This document shows, piece after piece, positions 1-10,644 of a DNA stretch of 64,000 nt (positions are counted from its first letter, which is position 1; the number at the start of each line of letters is the position of its first letter). Under the pieces are notes generated by a model. That model saw nothing but the letters and a program-made list of their open reading frames with translations. It ran no database searches and had not been told where the DNA came from. Both the position numbers and the translations under genes were made by a program. The stretch is from Acanthaster planci (lineage: Eukaryota; Echinodermata; Asteroidea; Valvatida; Acanthasteridae): NCBI RefSeq assembly GCF_001949145.1, contig NW_019091387.1, forward strand, positions 405,207 through 469,206. The letters run 5' to 3'.

Positions 1-2003
1 TTATAATAAGCAAAAATGAACTTGTAATCGGCAGTGATGAGTTGAATGTTAGAGCAGCAGACAGATAGCTGGACTGTGTTGACTGTTAAAGAAATCGCCA
101 GGCGAGTGGACCTAATGCATATGGATTTGGGGGGAAAAGGAACATGCTCCCTCTTTGAACTGACGTACTTGATGCTAAGCAGCTGCAAACTTTCATGACA
201 AAAATATAATTATACAATCAGTTCTCTGAGTTATCTTATTGCCGAGCTTTCAGAACTGGGTTCCTTCGTCAGTTACCAAAAGCTTGGCAATGAGATAATT
301 CAGAGCACTGATTGTATAATTATATTTTTGTCAACATTCCTATCACGGAGCTACACAGCCCATTCATATTTCGCAAACTTTCATGAAATATTTTTGGTGT
401 CCCCTGTAATCATTAGTAGTGCCTTCTGACTTTTTGTCAACGTTTTTCTGTGAAGAAATGTCTCTAAACATCTTTGTCAGTGGGCTTAAAATTCATTTGC
501 TTGTTTGGAGAGATTGAACTGAGTTTATGGTAAGGCTTGAGCTGTCCGGATATCGGGTAATGGATCCCCTAACAATACGTGTGACCTTTCAAAAAGTCAA
601 TAAATCTGAAAGATAATATGTGATTTTTCATTTTAAAGTTAAAGCACAAGAGATCCTGGTTAATCACTATTATTGACTCTCATAAGGGTAATTCCAGAAA
701 TTGGGGCTCCAAAAGTGTGACATTTCTGAGTCCCTGTTACACTGACCTTTGTTATTTGACATGAATGTGTTCTGAACTTACAAGATCATGTTACGTGTCA
801 CAGGGACATGAAAAAAATGGACCCCAAATTTCTAAAATTACCCATATATTCCGAACAGTCTTGTTCATAAAATATCTAATTCTGCCTGTGCACTTGGAAA
901 GTTCTCTGGCCCTCAAAATTGTATTCGGTATGTATCTTTTCAAATTGACAAACTCAACAAATATAAGTCCTTCAATCACAAGTAACAGTAATTTGCCAAG
1001 CCTTGCTGGATAATGCCAGTCCCTTAAACTTTTATCAAATTTTACGCACAACTTTTGTCAGTCTTTTGTTTTAAGTCCACCTGTTGACACATGAAGGCTT
1101 GTTATGTACATGTAGGCCTAACTATTGCAAATAGGGCCTAGGATTTGTATAAATCCTAAATTTCACGTTCCACGCAGTAGACTTAGTACACGTGAAGGCA
1201 CATAGGCCTACCATCACCAACGCATGCAACAGCCTTGCCCACAATGTTGCACATGCTCAGGACTGACAATCACACTGCACCTGCTGCCTAATGTGTATGA
1301 AGCTCAGGTTCTTGTACGCCAAATAGTTGCCCGCGCACATTGTATGAACTAGAGAATGGCTGAAAACAGGCCAAGTATTAGTGTTACTTCTGATTTTCCT
1401 GTTTTTGTCCTTTGTTGTGATGTGTCAAATTTCTCAACCCACCAGCTGGATAGATTAGGGCACATAGGATTTGTAGACATGAAATTAGCTTCTTTATAAA
1501 GCCTTAGCAAGCTTAGTGTTGAAAATAGTTCTGAGCATGCTGAAAGGAAAGAGTTCCAAATAACATGAATATGGAAAACACTTGATGCCCCTGTCGTGTG
1601 CACAAACCTAATAGTACGAGACTTGTCTGAAAAAAAACCTTAACATGCTTAGTGTTTTCTAACATGTCTAAGTAAACGCTTCAGAATTCTTAGCTAAATT
1701 TCACACTTTATATTTTAGGACATGTTATAGGCCCAACATGTAACTTTCTGATCAATGGCTTGATACGCTTTAGCCTTAGGCCCTACGGCTTCTCAGCTTA
1801 TAACAGGTAGGCCTAGGCTATAATTACATTTTACATGTTTTAAGGGAATATAAGTGTCGTCCGTATATGGAACTCTTTCGTTATAAAATTTGTCGCCCTT
1901 TTTAGATCATTCATATCCCTCACTCCCTCCATAACATCTTCCACGTATACGGTCAGGGAGTCCACCTGGGTTAGGCCTAGCACTGGTTAGGCAAATCACC
2001 AAC
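1..2003 (-). other. Kibra/WWC intron 1 (partial)
   Basis: This stretch follows the first Kibra exon on the minus strand and begins with a GT donor at 2003. I see no second WW exon here: no reading frame on either strand gives the second WW signature, so the intron runs off the left edge. It is AT-rich and contains a foldback repeat at 196-333. No other gene is supported. Confidence 0.7.
196..333. repeat. Foldback (hairpin) repeat, about 55-bp arms
   Basis: Positions 196-250 and 278-333 are reverse complements with about four mismatches, separated by a 27-nt loop. The outer ends read TGACAAAAAT on the left and ATTTTTGTCA on the right. It encodes nothing. The form fits a small foldback or MITE-like element. 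The 14-mer GCAAACTTTCATGA lies just to its left (184-197, overlapping its first bases) and again to its right (373-386). Confidence 0.8.
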
Positions 2004-2131
2004 CTGTCGCGCGGGTCAACCCACGACGTCTTTCTCGTGTTGTGGTCGATGAAGTAAATCTTCCCGTCGTAATCCCTGGCCTCTTCCCATCCAGCCGGCA
2101 GTGGCAATTGTCCATTTCGAATTCTTGACAT
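2004..2131 (-). CDS. kibra: Kibra/WWC family protein, coding exon 1 (first WW domain)
   Basis: The exon starts with ATG at 2131 and encodes 42 complete codons plus two bases. The protein begins [20 protein letters not shown], then [22 protein letters not shown]. This is a complete WW domain: first Trp in PAGWEEA, second Trp in TSWVDP, with the aromatic YF pair between them. The LPLPxGWEEARD...DPRDR pattern is characteristic of Kibra/WWC1-3 N-termini, and the exon ends exactly after DPRDR, where vertebrate WWC genes also have an intron. The donor is CAG|GTTGGT in phase 2. Kibra family proteins bind PPxY partners through WW domains and promote Hippo signalling at apical junctions (family knowledge). 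The second WW, C2 and aPKC-binding parts would lie left of the window. Confidence 0.9.
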
Positions 2132-2260
2132 GGCTGCTGCTGGAATAAGCCCATGGTATGCTGGAAATTACCGAGTTAAATCCGCCAGCAACGCGTCGCC
2201 GCCGCGTAGTGTCTCACCATGTCTACAGACGACGCCATCTTGAATATTTCAAGGCAGGAA
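2132..2260 (-). promoter_or_regulatory. Kibra 5' leader and promoter region with YY1-type site
   Basis: On the minus strand a CAAGATGGCG word (2233-2242) lies about 100 bp upstream of the Kibra ATG. It is a strong match to the YY1 consensus that often marks start sites of TATA-less promoters. The adjacent bases are CG-rich (2190-2215). Two upstream ATGs lie between the motif and the Kibra start: a 14-codon ORF at 2176-2220, and an ATG at 2152-2154 in a strong context (A at -3, G at +4) that reads out of frame across the whole Kibra exon. No TATA box is evident. The start site is inferred, not shown. Confidence 0.45.
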
Positions 2261-2987
2261 CTTTGCGAAGAATCGATTCCCGACTATTCGAGATTAGACT
2301 CAAGTACGAAGGAATCGAAAAATTTTTCAAAAAGTTTATACACTAAAACATCAAAGCGGCGCTTTACGATCTTTGCTAAAATTTGATCTAAAATGAACTT
2401 GTACGTGCAATCTCATAAGTAATGCCTTTACGTGCAATTGCCAGAGAAATTAAAATAAGGATTATTTCATTGTTCACCAGGCCCTTTTCAGCCACCGTGC
2501 TTATACATTACCCCCAGGATTGTGGGGTCCGACGTCCGCCCCGCTCCGTTCATGGGTTAATTACAAGTTACACATAATTTGGATGTATACGCTTGGTGTC
2601 ACAAAATGCTAAAATCACCTCTTGATCCACATCCCAAGTGTGCTGGTGTATAACATCCGTACAAAGAGAAGCAAGTCATTCCAAAACCATTCCCAAATTA
2701 ACGGGAAGTGAATTATGAAAAGTGGTGAAGCTTCACTTTGATGTGTAGGCCGCTACTTGTCTCAGAGCTTACAGTCGCGGTATCAAGTTCTGAAATTTTT
2801 CTTTGAGAGCATTTATTGTTAGTGCCGTTACAAGTTTATTTGATGGTTGGTTTACAGCCTTTAAATTTACTCCCATGTATGCCGTCAATCGTCAGCACTG
2901 TGTCACATTGCGAAAATGAAAGAAACAGTGAAGTTACAAATCTGCATATGATACACTCTTGACCAAACCGACTCCCAACCGCAATTG

Positions 2988-3713
2988 TGGTATCCTACGG
3001 TGGTTTCTAAGGGACATGGTAGAAAAAATGTATATTGTCGGACAACGCACTTTGTTGAAGGAACAACAAATTTCTGTGGAGGGAACAACAAATTTTGTTG
3101 AGCGAGGACCGTTTGTTGAGCGTTTCCCGTGCTTAAGGATTAAAGGGCCCATACAGTATCTTTTGAAAAGGGAGATTGTTAGGCCTCCAGAATGGGGAGA
3201 TTGTGTATTTCACCAGTATCAACTCCCTGAGTCTTTGAACTTTCGTTTTAGAGCAGAATAGCTAAAAGTACGGTTGAAATGATCCTAAGTACAAGAGAAA
3301 GTTGAGGATAGCCACTTGAAAAATGTCTGCAAGCAGACTTCGGTTTTTGGAGGGTGGTTTTGTTTTGTGGGAATCACTAAAAATGTAATCAGTTAACCCA
3401 CAGAAACTTGAAAAGAAATTGAAAGATTAGGGACCAGACAATAATTTAATTTGTGTTTCAGAAACCTCGGAGATGTTACTATGCGTGTTATTGGGCCCTG
3501 AACAACACCGACTTTACACTATTTTCAATGGGGATTGAGTTCATGGGACTAAACCCCTTGTCTCTTTGTGTTGTCTGCAGTATATCAGTGTCTATTTTCA
3601 TAGAACAAACTTCGTTGTTCCCTCAACAAAATTTCCTTGTTCCCCAACAAAGTGCGTTGGCCGACAATATATATTTTCCTACCATGTCCTTTTAAAACCA
3701 CCGTAGCATCCCG
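2988..3713. mobile_element. Terminal-inverted-repeat element, about 0.73 kb, non-coding
   Basis: The left arm (about 2988-3110) and right arm (about 3595-3713) are reverse complements over roughly 110 bp with scattered changes. Both include the words CTACGGTGGTTT, GGACATGGTAG, ATATTGTCGG, CAACGCACTTTGTTG and GGGAACAAC. The 480-bp middle has no transposase-like frame. This is the structure of a non-autonomous DNA transposon. I could not define a target-site duplication with confidence, and the family is not identified. Confidence 0.75.
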
Positions 3714-4104
3714 CTTTTCGCGTTCGCAGTTTATACCGAAGTGCGCCCTCTCGAAGCACATTCAATTTAGACACGAACAAATTTAAAAATTTGCCGCATC
3801 CTCTGATAAATCAAATCCCACTAATATCCATATACAAGTACAGTGGGTAATAGTTTCGGTAGATTGTCTCCTACATATACCTTCAGTTATATTTCCTTAT
3901 TGTGAGTGCTAACTATTGTATGCAACAAAATTAAGTTACGGAATGCATGACCGCCATCTACGTTCTCCATCCGCTCCCCAGTACTTCGCGGAAAATGTTC
4001 ACACATTTTCGTCATTCAGAACCCTGTTTTTCGTGTTCGTCCAACATAACACGAGAACAGTGCGTTTGGAAGTATAAATACAGCGAGCTTCTGGAACCCT
4101 CGTA

Positions 4105-5310
4105 CAGCCCGAAAGTTGACCTCAGGAAACGCCATTCTGGAACCCTTTTATAGGAAACTTAAGGGGCCACGATTTTAGAATTTCCATTTTTTTTTGTTCG
4201 TTTACTTCTTAAAAATCGCACCGAAAAGGCCGTTGAATTTGCAATCAGATTAGTTTACAGAAACGACTGCAGGTAGGTAAACCTTTACAACCTTGTACCA
4301 TCTTTTTTAAGCCCATGAAGTGAAAACAAACGTGCTTAAACAAAGAGACCTAGGAACGATATTGCAAGAAAGTGAAAGGTCCTTCATGATTTTTTTTAAA
4401 TTTAAACATCTCCAGGTGACTTTTCCAACATATCACTTTAGGAACACGATGGTAAATTTCCAACACGAGTTGTTTTCAGAGTGGTTTCAGTGGGGAATCG
4501 TTCTTGCAAAAATTATCAAACGTAATAGAGCCTGCAGAAAGTTGACCCCTGATGGCGCGCTTCCAGAACCCTTGGAAAGGAAAAATAACGTGCAAAGATT
4601 TTAGAATTTGTAATATTTTTCCGTTCAGTTACTTCTTAAAAAATCCAACTCGGAAAAGGGGCTTTGGAAAATATTTGCTAGTACATCAACTTATAGATAC
4701 TGAAAAATTACCTGACCTAAAAGAGAAATATCCTGTCCCAAACTGACCCATCACTGCCGAAAATCTAAAATACATGAAAAACAGTCTATATGGCGGTCTC
4801 GTACGCAGATGAGCATTTTACGGTTTGAAATTTTATTGTGGTCTGTCAGTAAAAGCCATAATAAAACAAATCATAATATTTGTAATCAACTCTCTTATTT
4901 AATAATAATAAAGTTAAGGCAATAATCTACTTTTACGAAAGATTCTAATATTTTATCTACCTTTTGCTGAAAACAGCTGCGTGGTATCAACCCAACGGAA
5001 TCTGCAACCCATCGGCTGCAGGTAGGCAACTCTTTGCAACGTTTTACATGTACAATCTCGTTTTCACGTAAGTACGTACGGGGAGTGAAAACAAACGTGC
5101 ATGAACAAGGAGACCTGGGTATCGCAGGACGTGATTAAAGGTTGTTCATGAAATTCGTTTTTTACCCATCTCAAGCTGACTTTTCCCAAGTATTATTTGA
5201 GGAATGCAAAGGTAAAATTCCAATATGAGTGTTTCATGGGTTCAGTTAGGAATTATTCCTCCAAACTTATCGAACGTGAAATCCCTGGCGGACCGCGCGA
5301 GGGTTCCGGA
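4105..5310. repeat. Old imperfect tandem duplication, about 2-3 units
   Basis: Several landmarks recur in the same order. GAAAGTTGACC at about 4111 and 4538, followed by a TTC(T/C)(G/A)GAACCC word. GATTTTAGAATTT at about 4172 and 4597. CTGCAGGTAGG at 4267 and 5016. TGAAAACAAACGTGC at 4321 and 5086. The first unit is about 430 bp and the second about 750 bp, the latter carrying roughly 330 extra bp (about 4680-5010). Divergence is considerable, so the duplication is not recent. No coding function is evident. Confidence 0.6.
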
Positions 5311-5473
5311 AGGTCGCTGCGTGACCTTTTATCACTGTCAGGCTGAAAAAAACGTTAATAAATAAATAAGCCCACGCAGTCCACGTCCGTTTGCACACGA
5401 TTGGTGGCGCTGTTCTGCTTGGTCATTACGTCTGGGCAACGCGCGCGTAACGCCAACGAGCGAAGTCAGTAGT

Positions 5474-5650
5474 CTAGTCTGTATTTGTGATAGTCTTTGC
5501 CCAAGACGTCAGTGATCGATAGTTGTTTAATTTTGACATGTTCTTTTTCATTTTCCTTTCAATTTTTAGTGGGTTGACCAATGAATTTTCAAGAAAATTC
5601 TCACCCAAAGCAGACCCCCCAGAAATTTCACTGCCCGGAAAAGTAGCCAT
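5474..5650 (-). CDS. Unassigned 58-codon ORF (doubtful)
   Basis: The reading frame starts at ATG 5650 in a good context (AAAATGG) and ends at TAG 5474. The product begins MATFPGSEISGG and ends in a Lys-rich, then neutral tail. I recognise no family. The same bases also hold an open plus-strand frame after a strong acceptor (5571-5675), so at most one is likely real. The block is richer in CpG than its surroundings. It is listed only because something in this block may be transcribed. Confidence 0.12.
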   Translation of the reverse strand: MATFPGSEISGGSALGENFLENSLVNPLKIERKMKKNMSKLNNYRSLTSWAKTITNTD

Positions 5651-5675
5651 TTTGAAAAGGCATCCCTCTGCCTAA
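5571..5675 (+). CDS. Possible terminal exon of an unidentified plus-strand gene (doubtful)
   Basis: A long pyrimidine tract ending in TTTTTAG at 5569 looks like a textbook plus-strand splice acceptor. Reading from 5571 the frame is open for 34 codons (begins GLTNEFSRKF, ends KVAILKRHPSA) and stops at TAA 5673. I found no convincing upstream exon in the 3.4 kb to the left, which is mostly repeats. The protein is not recognised. It could equally be chance, or the tract may be the complement of an A-rich minus-strand stretch. Confidence 0.15.
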   Translation, partial: GLTNEFSRKFSPKADPPEISLPGKVAILKRHPSA

Positions 5676-5967
5676 CGGCTAAAAGAGAGCCACTTTCGGA
5701 ACCAATTGCATTCAAATTGCTCAGAATTGGAAGCCCCGGAGTCCGGGCCAATGGTTCAGTGCCATATTTCTTCAATTCCCCAAGTCCATGGCTCTCAGGA
5801 CCCTGAAAAAAAAAGAATATTTTGATATTATTTTGTGTATAACTTTTTATTAATGACTCTGCTGACATTTTCTGGTCTACTTACGTGGGTGCACCAATAT
5901 TCTCGATCGAGTTCACTATCGACTTCTGCCGTTTTGGCCCAAGACGAGTGGTGGACGGACGCGTGCG

Positions 5968-6126
5968 ATGGACAAGACCAAGGACTGCAAGATGGATAAC
6001 TCGGCCAAAACGTGTCATCACTACGGGTGCCAATCGAGTGTGAACGTTAACGCATACGCACAGGCATACCAGGTGTGCATGCCTGTTGTGGCGCCTGCGC
6101 CTATTGCATTAACACAGTATTCCTAA
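5968..6126 (+). CDS. Unassigned 52-codon ORF (doubtful)
   Basis: An ATG at 5968 opens a 52-codon frame ending in TAA at 6124. The frame is also open upstream to about 5864. The product starts MDKTKDCKMDN and ends with a hydrophobic, Ala/Pro-rich part. The DNA here is CpG-richer than the neighbourhood. No family is recognised and no splice site or promoter clearly belongs to it. A 10-bp perfect stem (TATTGCATTA / TAATGCAATA, 6102-6111 and 6138-6147) overlaps its end. Confidence 0.12.
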   Translation: MDKTKDCKMDNSAKTCHHYGCQSSVNVNAYAQAYQVCMPVVAPAPIALTQYS

Positions 6127-6309
6127 CCAAATGGTGCTAATGCAATAACGTTTTACGTGTATTTCATGGTGAAGTTCTCCATCTTCGCGGCGCTTTAAGA
6201 TCTTCGGACTAGACTGGACTTCTGTTGGCAGACTTTCCGCTGACTACAGGCCTAGTACTGGAACAAATGACGTGAATAAAAAAAAAGAGACATACTGTTT
6301 TATACTGAA

Positions 6310-9300
6310 ACAATTCGTCAACCTAGCTCTTCAGTTCTTTATTCGTAAATTCCAACAAAAAGTTACTAGGCATAAAACTGCACGGAATTTATAAGCACTG
6401 TGTCTGGAACCAATGTTCCGTGAACGGAACCCGGCTCAGCCCACAATACAATCTATCCCATTATTAAAGCATAACGTTAAAAAGGCGTCATACACAGTAC
6501 ACTACATGCTATGTGTGTGACAGCAAAATTTCCCCTTAAAATGCCGTAACCTATCATTGTACCATTGTGTGATTTATATCTTTTTAAATTCCGATGTAAA
6601 AATTAAAGAAAACGTTAATTATGACACTTCATAAGTGTTTGTTTCCTATTCACAAAAATATACATTTTTATGGGAAAAAATATGTACAATACTTGTACCA
6701 GATGTCTTGTACAGTGACATTATTTCGAAGTCGTTTCCCAAGTTTTACTAAAACTATTACTCCAGTTTTCTCAATTAAAAACGTCCTCTACAATTTCTGA
6801 TAGCTTTTGCGTTTGAGGAATCTGGTAAATACAAAACCCAGTTATGTCAGCATATCAACAAGCTTTGATTTTACAAAGCAAGTTCTGTTTTAGCATGTTT
6901 ACATTGTTGAGAATTTTTGGGTTAACAAAATCCACGTCCCTCAGAAAATAATTCATTACTTTGTTTCAGAGAAAAGGTATCTGACTATAATATGGTTGCC
7001 CACACACAGCAGTGATGGCACTTGGCTTGAATGTCATGAACAGTGATACACTGATCATTATTTTGTAGTAGCCAAAGCCAACTACTTGTCAATGAAGTTA
7101 AACTACACAAGACTCAAAAGTAGTTTCCATCAATTCCTAAAAAAAACCCCCAATTTTTTGTCTATTGCACCATTTAAAGAAAGTTACAGTGTTCATGGTG
7201 GCATTTTAACTTCTCAACCAAATAACTTAAAAACAGGAAGGGAAAATAAGTTTGGACAATTGCTAATAACGGAAACAAAAGTACTTGAAGCCATTTTTTT
7301 TTTGTCAATGTTAACGAGACGTTACAAATTATGCTACAAAGGAATTACCAAACATGGGTTCAGTCTCACAATTCAGTTTGATTTCTGCATCCAGAAGCAT
7401 TTCACAGCCCTTGCCTTTGAAACAAATCACTCTGAATTCAGGAACGTGTGCTCCGTGAAAATGGGCCTCTAGATGAAGTCCTCCAAAATCTCGACCTAAC
7501 ACTCTCAGATAACGACGGCAGAAAAACCACAGTTTCACAACAACTCAGAAAACTCAGAAACTGAATGTTCTTTTGGCACTAAAAATGTCTTTCCAAATAC
7601 ATGTACCAGCTAAAAAAGTTACCAACACAAGTTAATGTACAAAGTCATGAAATGGAAACCGTTAAAAGCTTTCAAATGGTCTTCTGTGCTACACTTTCCT
7701 GAAGTACTTCAAACCAGGTTTCCAACTTATCAATATTATTACAGATTAGGTGTTGTTTCAATTTGGAAACAAACAGTACTGCTTGGAGAAAAAAAATCAA
7801 AAGCAACACAAAAACTTTCAACCGCGTTGTATTGTTGAAAACACTTCATTCACAGAGGCAGCACATTTAGTTTACTCTACGGCTGCTTGATGTGGCAAGA
7901 CACCCATATTTGGTCTGTTTTTCTTCCTGATAAGCACAGAAATAAAGCTTTTCCACTGAACAACTCTGAATTATGCGACTCTCTAGTGAAAGAGAAATCC
8001 CCTTATGCTTAGATATAAACACGGAATATTCACACCAATATGTTTTACTTTTTTCCATCCAAATTTGCATTATCAGTCATACATCAATGAAAAAGGAAAA
8101 AAAAAATTTGGTATTAATTACTGGATATCACTGGATAACTAATCTTTGGTTGTGATTTCTATAAACACTGAGAATAAATTACTCATTTAAATACATGAAA
8201 CTTTTCGCAAACATCTAGTATAAAAAAGGATCTAGTATGCATAATTTAATATAATCTTGCCTGAATTTGAGTTTTCAAGCAAGCAAGCAAACGTTTTGGG
8301 GTCAGCCTCTTGAAACACCGAGTAAATTTGGTGCATAGCCTTTCCTAGAAATAAATGAAAAAAAAAAAATCCTTTCAAGTCACTGCACTGAAAATCACAG
8401 ACATGTATGCTATTCAAACTTTTGTTCAAATCATTCTTGTTGTGGGGAATGCCATCATTTTGTGATACTTTTCGGAAAACGACCTCGTGCTCAGGATTCT
8501 CTTCAAAGAACGCAAAATTACATCAGTGTGGTCCATGCGGTTGGAAAACGTACTCGCACGTGAATCGAAACACGTACAGACTCAACTAAGGACAGTACTC
8601 GGGCTGTCCCTGTTTGATTCAGGGAGTACAAAATGGCAATATTTGTTACAATGTTGGGAGGAAAAAACAGAGGGGCAGTGGAAGGTTCATTTTTGAAAAG
8701 CTGCATAACAAAATTACCCCCAAAACATGTAAATATTTTCTACCACAATAAACCAATTACAGCCAAAGGTTCCATTGGATATGTACAAAGCAATTTCACC
8801 GAGTGACATTCTAATGCCAGGCAGCTCTCACACACATCAGAATGCTGCTGACCTCATTTCACGCTAAGCACGTAAAACCCTGCTTAGCGTATTTACACTG
8901 TAAGCAGATATCAGGGAATACCATTCACAAATTGCATGCTATCACCCTTTAGTTTCTGGGTATCAGCAAAGTAGTACGCTTAGCGGGCTCTCAGCTGGAA
9001 GATGATTAGGCATGCCCAACACAGTGAAGGAATGAAGTACAAAACGCACACACACGCAAACACCCTGTTCACAATTAGCCCATAGGATAATATTGTGGAC
9101 AAACTCATATGACACGTCAAACAGATACAAGATGATATATATATATATAGTTATATATTTACACCAAAACGTGATTGGCAATACATGTACATACTTTACT
9201 CTGGGACAGAAAAAAAAAAACAAGCTTAGTGCCTTCTGCTTGGTTCTCTCTGCATGAATATAATTCTTGAAACGTGGAATACCAAAGTTTACAGTGGTTA

Positions 9301-10341
9301 CGATTGAAATGAGAGAGTAGAACAAAACGTGACAAAACACTTTACTCTTCTCCAATTACCTAACCATCCTTTGTGGTTTACTTTTCGGCTGTTGTATCAG
9401 GCGTGCTGTGCTCGGCACATGAGCTCAACACACGAATCTGTACAATATCGCTTCTTGGTGAGATGCAACTTGAAGGAAGTTTATTGAAGAAACACTAAAA
9501 CCCCAGAAATGAAAATTAAAGCACGTCTACTGTGGCTTCCAAAAGAGAACCAACAAAATTCTTTGGATGTTACGCCTATTAAGAGAAGAGAATCTTCAGG
9601 CACCAGATGACAGAAAAATCTCAATGACAAAAATCTGCAGTATTAAAAGAACATCGGCAAGGCTTTGACACACTTTGCACACATAGCTTACATTACAAAT
9701 ACATGAAAACGCAGACCTCCTTGAAGATTAAATGAAGAAACTCTATACTTTTTCCCGTTGCACCATGTAGGCACAATGTTTTTGTTTTGTTACAAACTTG
9801 TTAATGTTTACTGTAAAATTTACAGCTGTCTCTCTTACTACATGAAAGGTAAGCTGGGCCATCTGCCTGCCAGTCAAAACCCTCTAGAGGGCGCTACACT
9901 TAATTCAAGTCATTTGTTTAGTGCTGCCTTGGAAGCACAGCACACTTGGAATGATTTGTTCAAAGCAGAGTCTGCCTGATGCCCACAATAGAATATCTAC
10001 AACCCCCCCCAAAAAAAGAAAGCACCAAGTCAACTCATTTGCCACCCCACTGGAGTTCCATCGGGGAAGAAAAATCATGCTCAGAAAGGCTAATCTCTGA
10101 TTGGCCGGGAGACATTTGTGAGTCCCTGCATCCATTCCAATCACGCGGCTCAGCCAAATTATTCCTTTAATAGCCTCAGACGTTGACATAGGTCACATGT
10201 TGCGGGAAGGACTGTCAGCATGGCACCGTTTTCTCACAAGAAAGCATTGGCAGAATTGTCTCAGTTGTGTAGCAGCCGCCAACACGACCGGGTCCTCAGA
10301 TCCATTCATCTGACCAAAATGGGCACGTCTCGCCCGCCGCA
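6310..10341 (-). other. Probable Shroom 3' UTR and downstream flank
   Basis: This is the sequence after the Shroom stop codon, without any supported coding exon. Candidate minus-strand poly(A) signals are ATTAAA near 10165-10170, AATAAA at 9480-9485 and AATAAA at 6338-6343. I cannot tell which is used; a UTR of nearly 4 kb would result from the last. The stretch holds a 10-bp perfect stem-loop at 8861-8890, a TA microsatellite near 9137-9150 and many A/T homopolymers. Confidence 0.45.
8861..8890. repeat. Perfect 10-bp stem-loop in the putative Shroom 3' UTR
   Basis: ACGCTAAGCA at 8861-8870 pairs exactly with TGCTTAGCGT at 8881-8890 around a 10-nt loop. A third related word, ACGCTTAGCG, lies near 8977, so this may be the edge of a small inverted-repeat element (about 8861-8987) and not a functional RNA hairpin. 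Confidence 0.5.
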
Positions 10342-10644
10342 TCAGCTGGCCTGGGCCCCACTCTGTGACCCCTCGCCCTCTGGCCCGCCCTCCCCCTTCA
10401 GGCTCTCCCTCAGCGCCTGCAGCTGCTCCTCCCCCAGGGCAATGCGGTCATCCAGCTCCTGGGCCGTGATGCGCTGCCGGGACCGCATGGGCACAAAGTG
10501 GCAGAAGTCCTCGTACTCCTCAGGGCTCAGGTGGTCCTGCAGCATGCTGCTGATCTGGACGTGCCGGGCATCGATGCTCTTTTTCAGCCCCTTGGCGTCC
10601 TCGTACTTGCCCATCAAATCCTCATGCATTTTCTGAAGATCGGG
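10342..10644 (-). CDS. shroom: Shroom family protein, last coding exon (C-terminal half of ASD2)
   Basis: The exon starts after a TAG acceptor at 10645-10647 in phase 0 and runs 100 codons to a TGA at 10342-10344. It encodes the C-terminal part of the ASD2 coiled coil: KYEDAKGLKKSIDAR, then LSPEEYEDFCHFVPM, then LDDRIALGEEQLQALRESL. These match the vertebrate Shroom pattern (DAKELKE.., DY.HFVKMK, L..KI.LGEEQL.CLRESL) residue by residue. ASD2 binds Rho kinase and places it at apical junctions to drive actomyosin contraction (family knowledge). After LRESL there is a short Gly/Glu/Ser-rich tail ending GAQAS. The codon pattern is GC-rich compared with the introns. Confidence 0.95.
   Translation of the reverse strand, partial: PDLQKMHEDLMGKYEDAKGLKKSIDARHVQISSMLQDHLSPEEYEDFCHFVPMRSRQRITAQELDDRIALGEEQLQALRESLKGEGGPEGEGSQSGAQAS

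Larger units (their letters stand above)
2261..6300. other. Intergenic region between Shroom 3' end and Kibra promoter
   Basis: Apart from the repeats and doubtful small ORFs listed separately, this stretch shows no recognisable gene. It holds the upstream side of the Kibra promoter, the inverted-repeat element at 2988-3713, the tandem duplication at 4105-5310 and a block with more CpG at about 5280-6230, which includes ATTGG (inverted CCAAT) near 5400 and GACGTCAG near 5506. That block could be a promoter or enhancer; orientation is undecided. Confidence 0.5.

Noticed and set aside
2158-2346. A 62-codon plus-strand ORF divergent from Kibra
   Set aside because: It lies over the CG-rich Kibra leader and YY1-type site; its Arg-rich start comes from CG triplets and no family is recognised.
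5601-5808. Minus-strand open exon-like segment between a T-rich acceptor and a GTGAGA donor
   Set aside because: The translation is not recognised, no neighbouring exon matches its phase, and it conflicts with two other open frames in the same bases.
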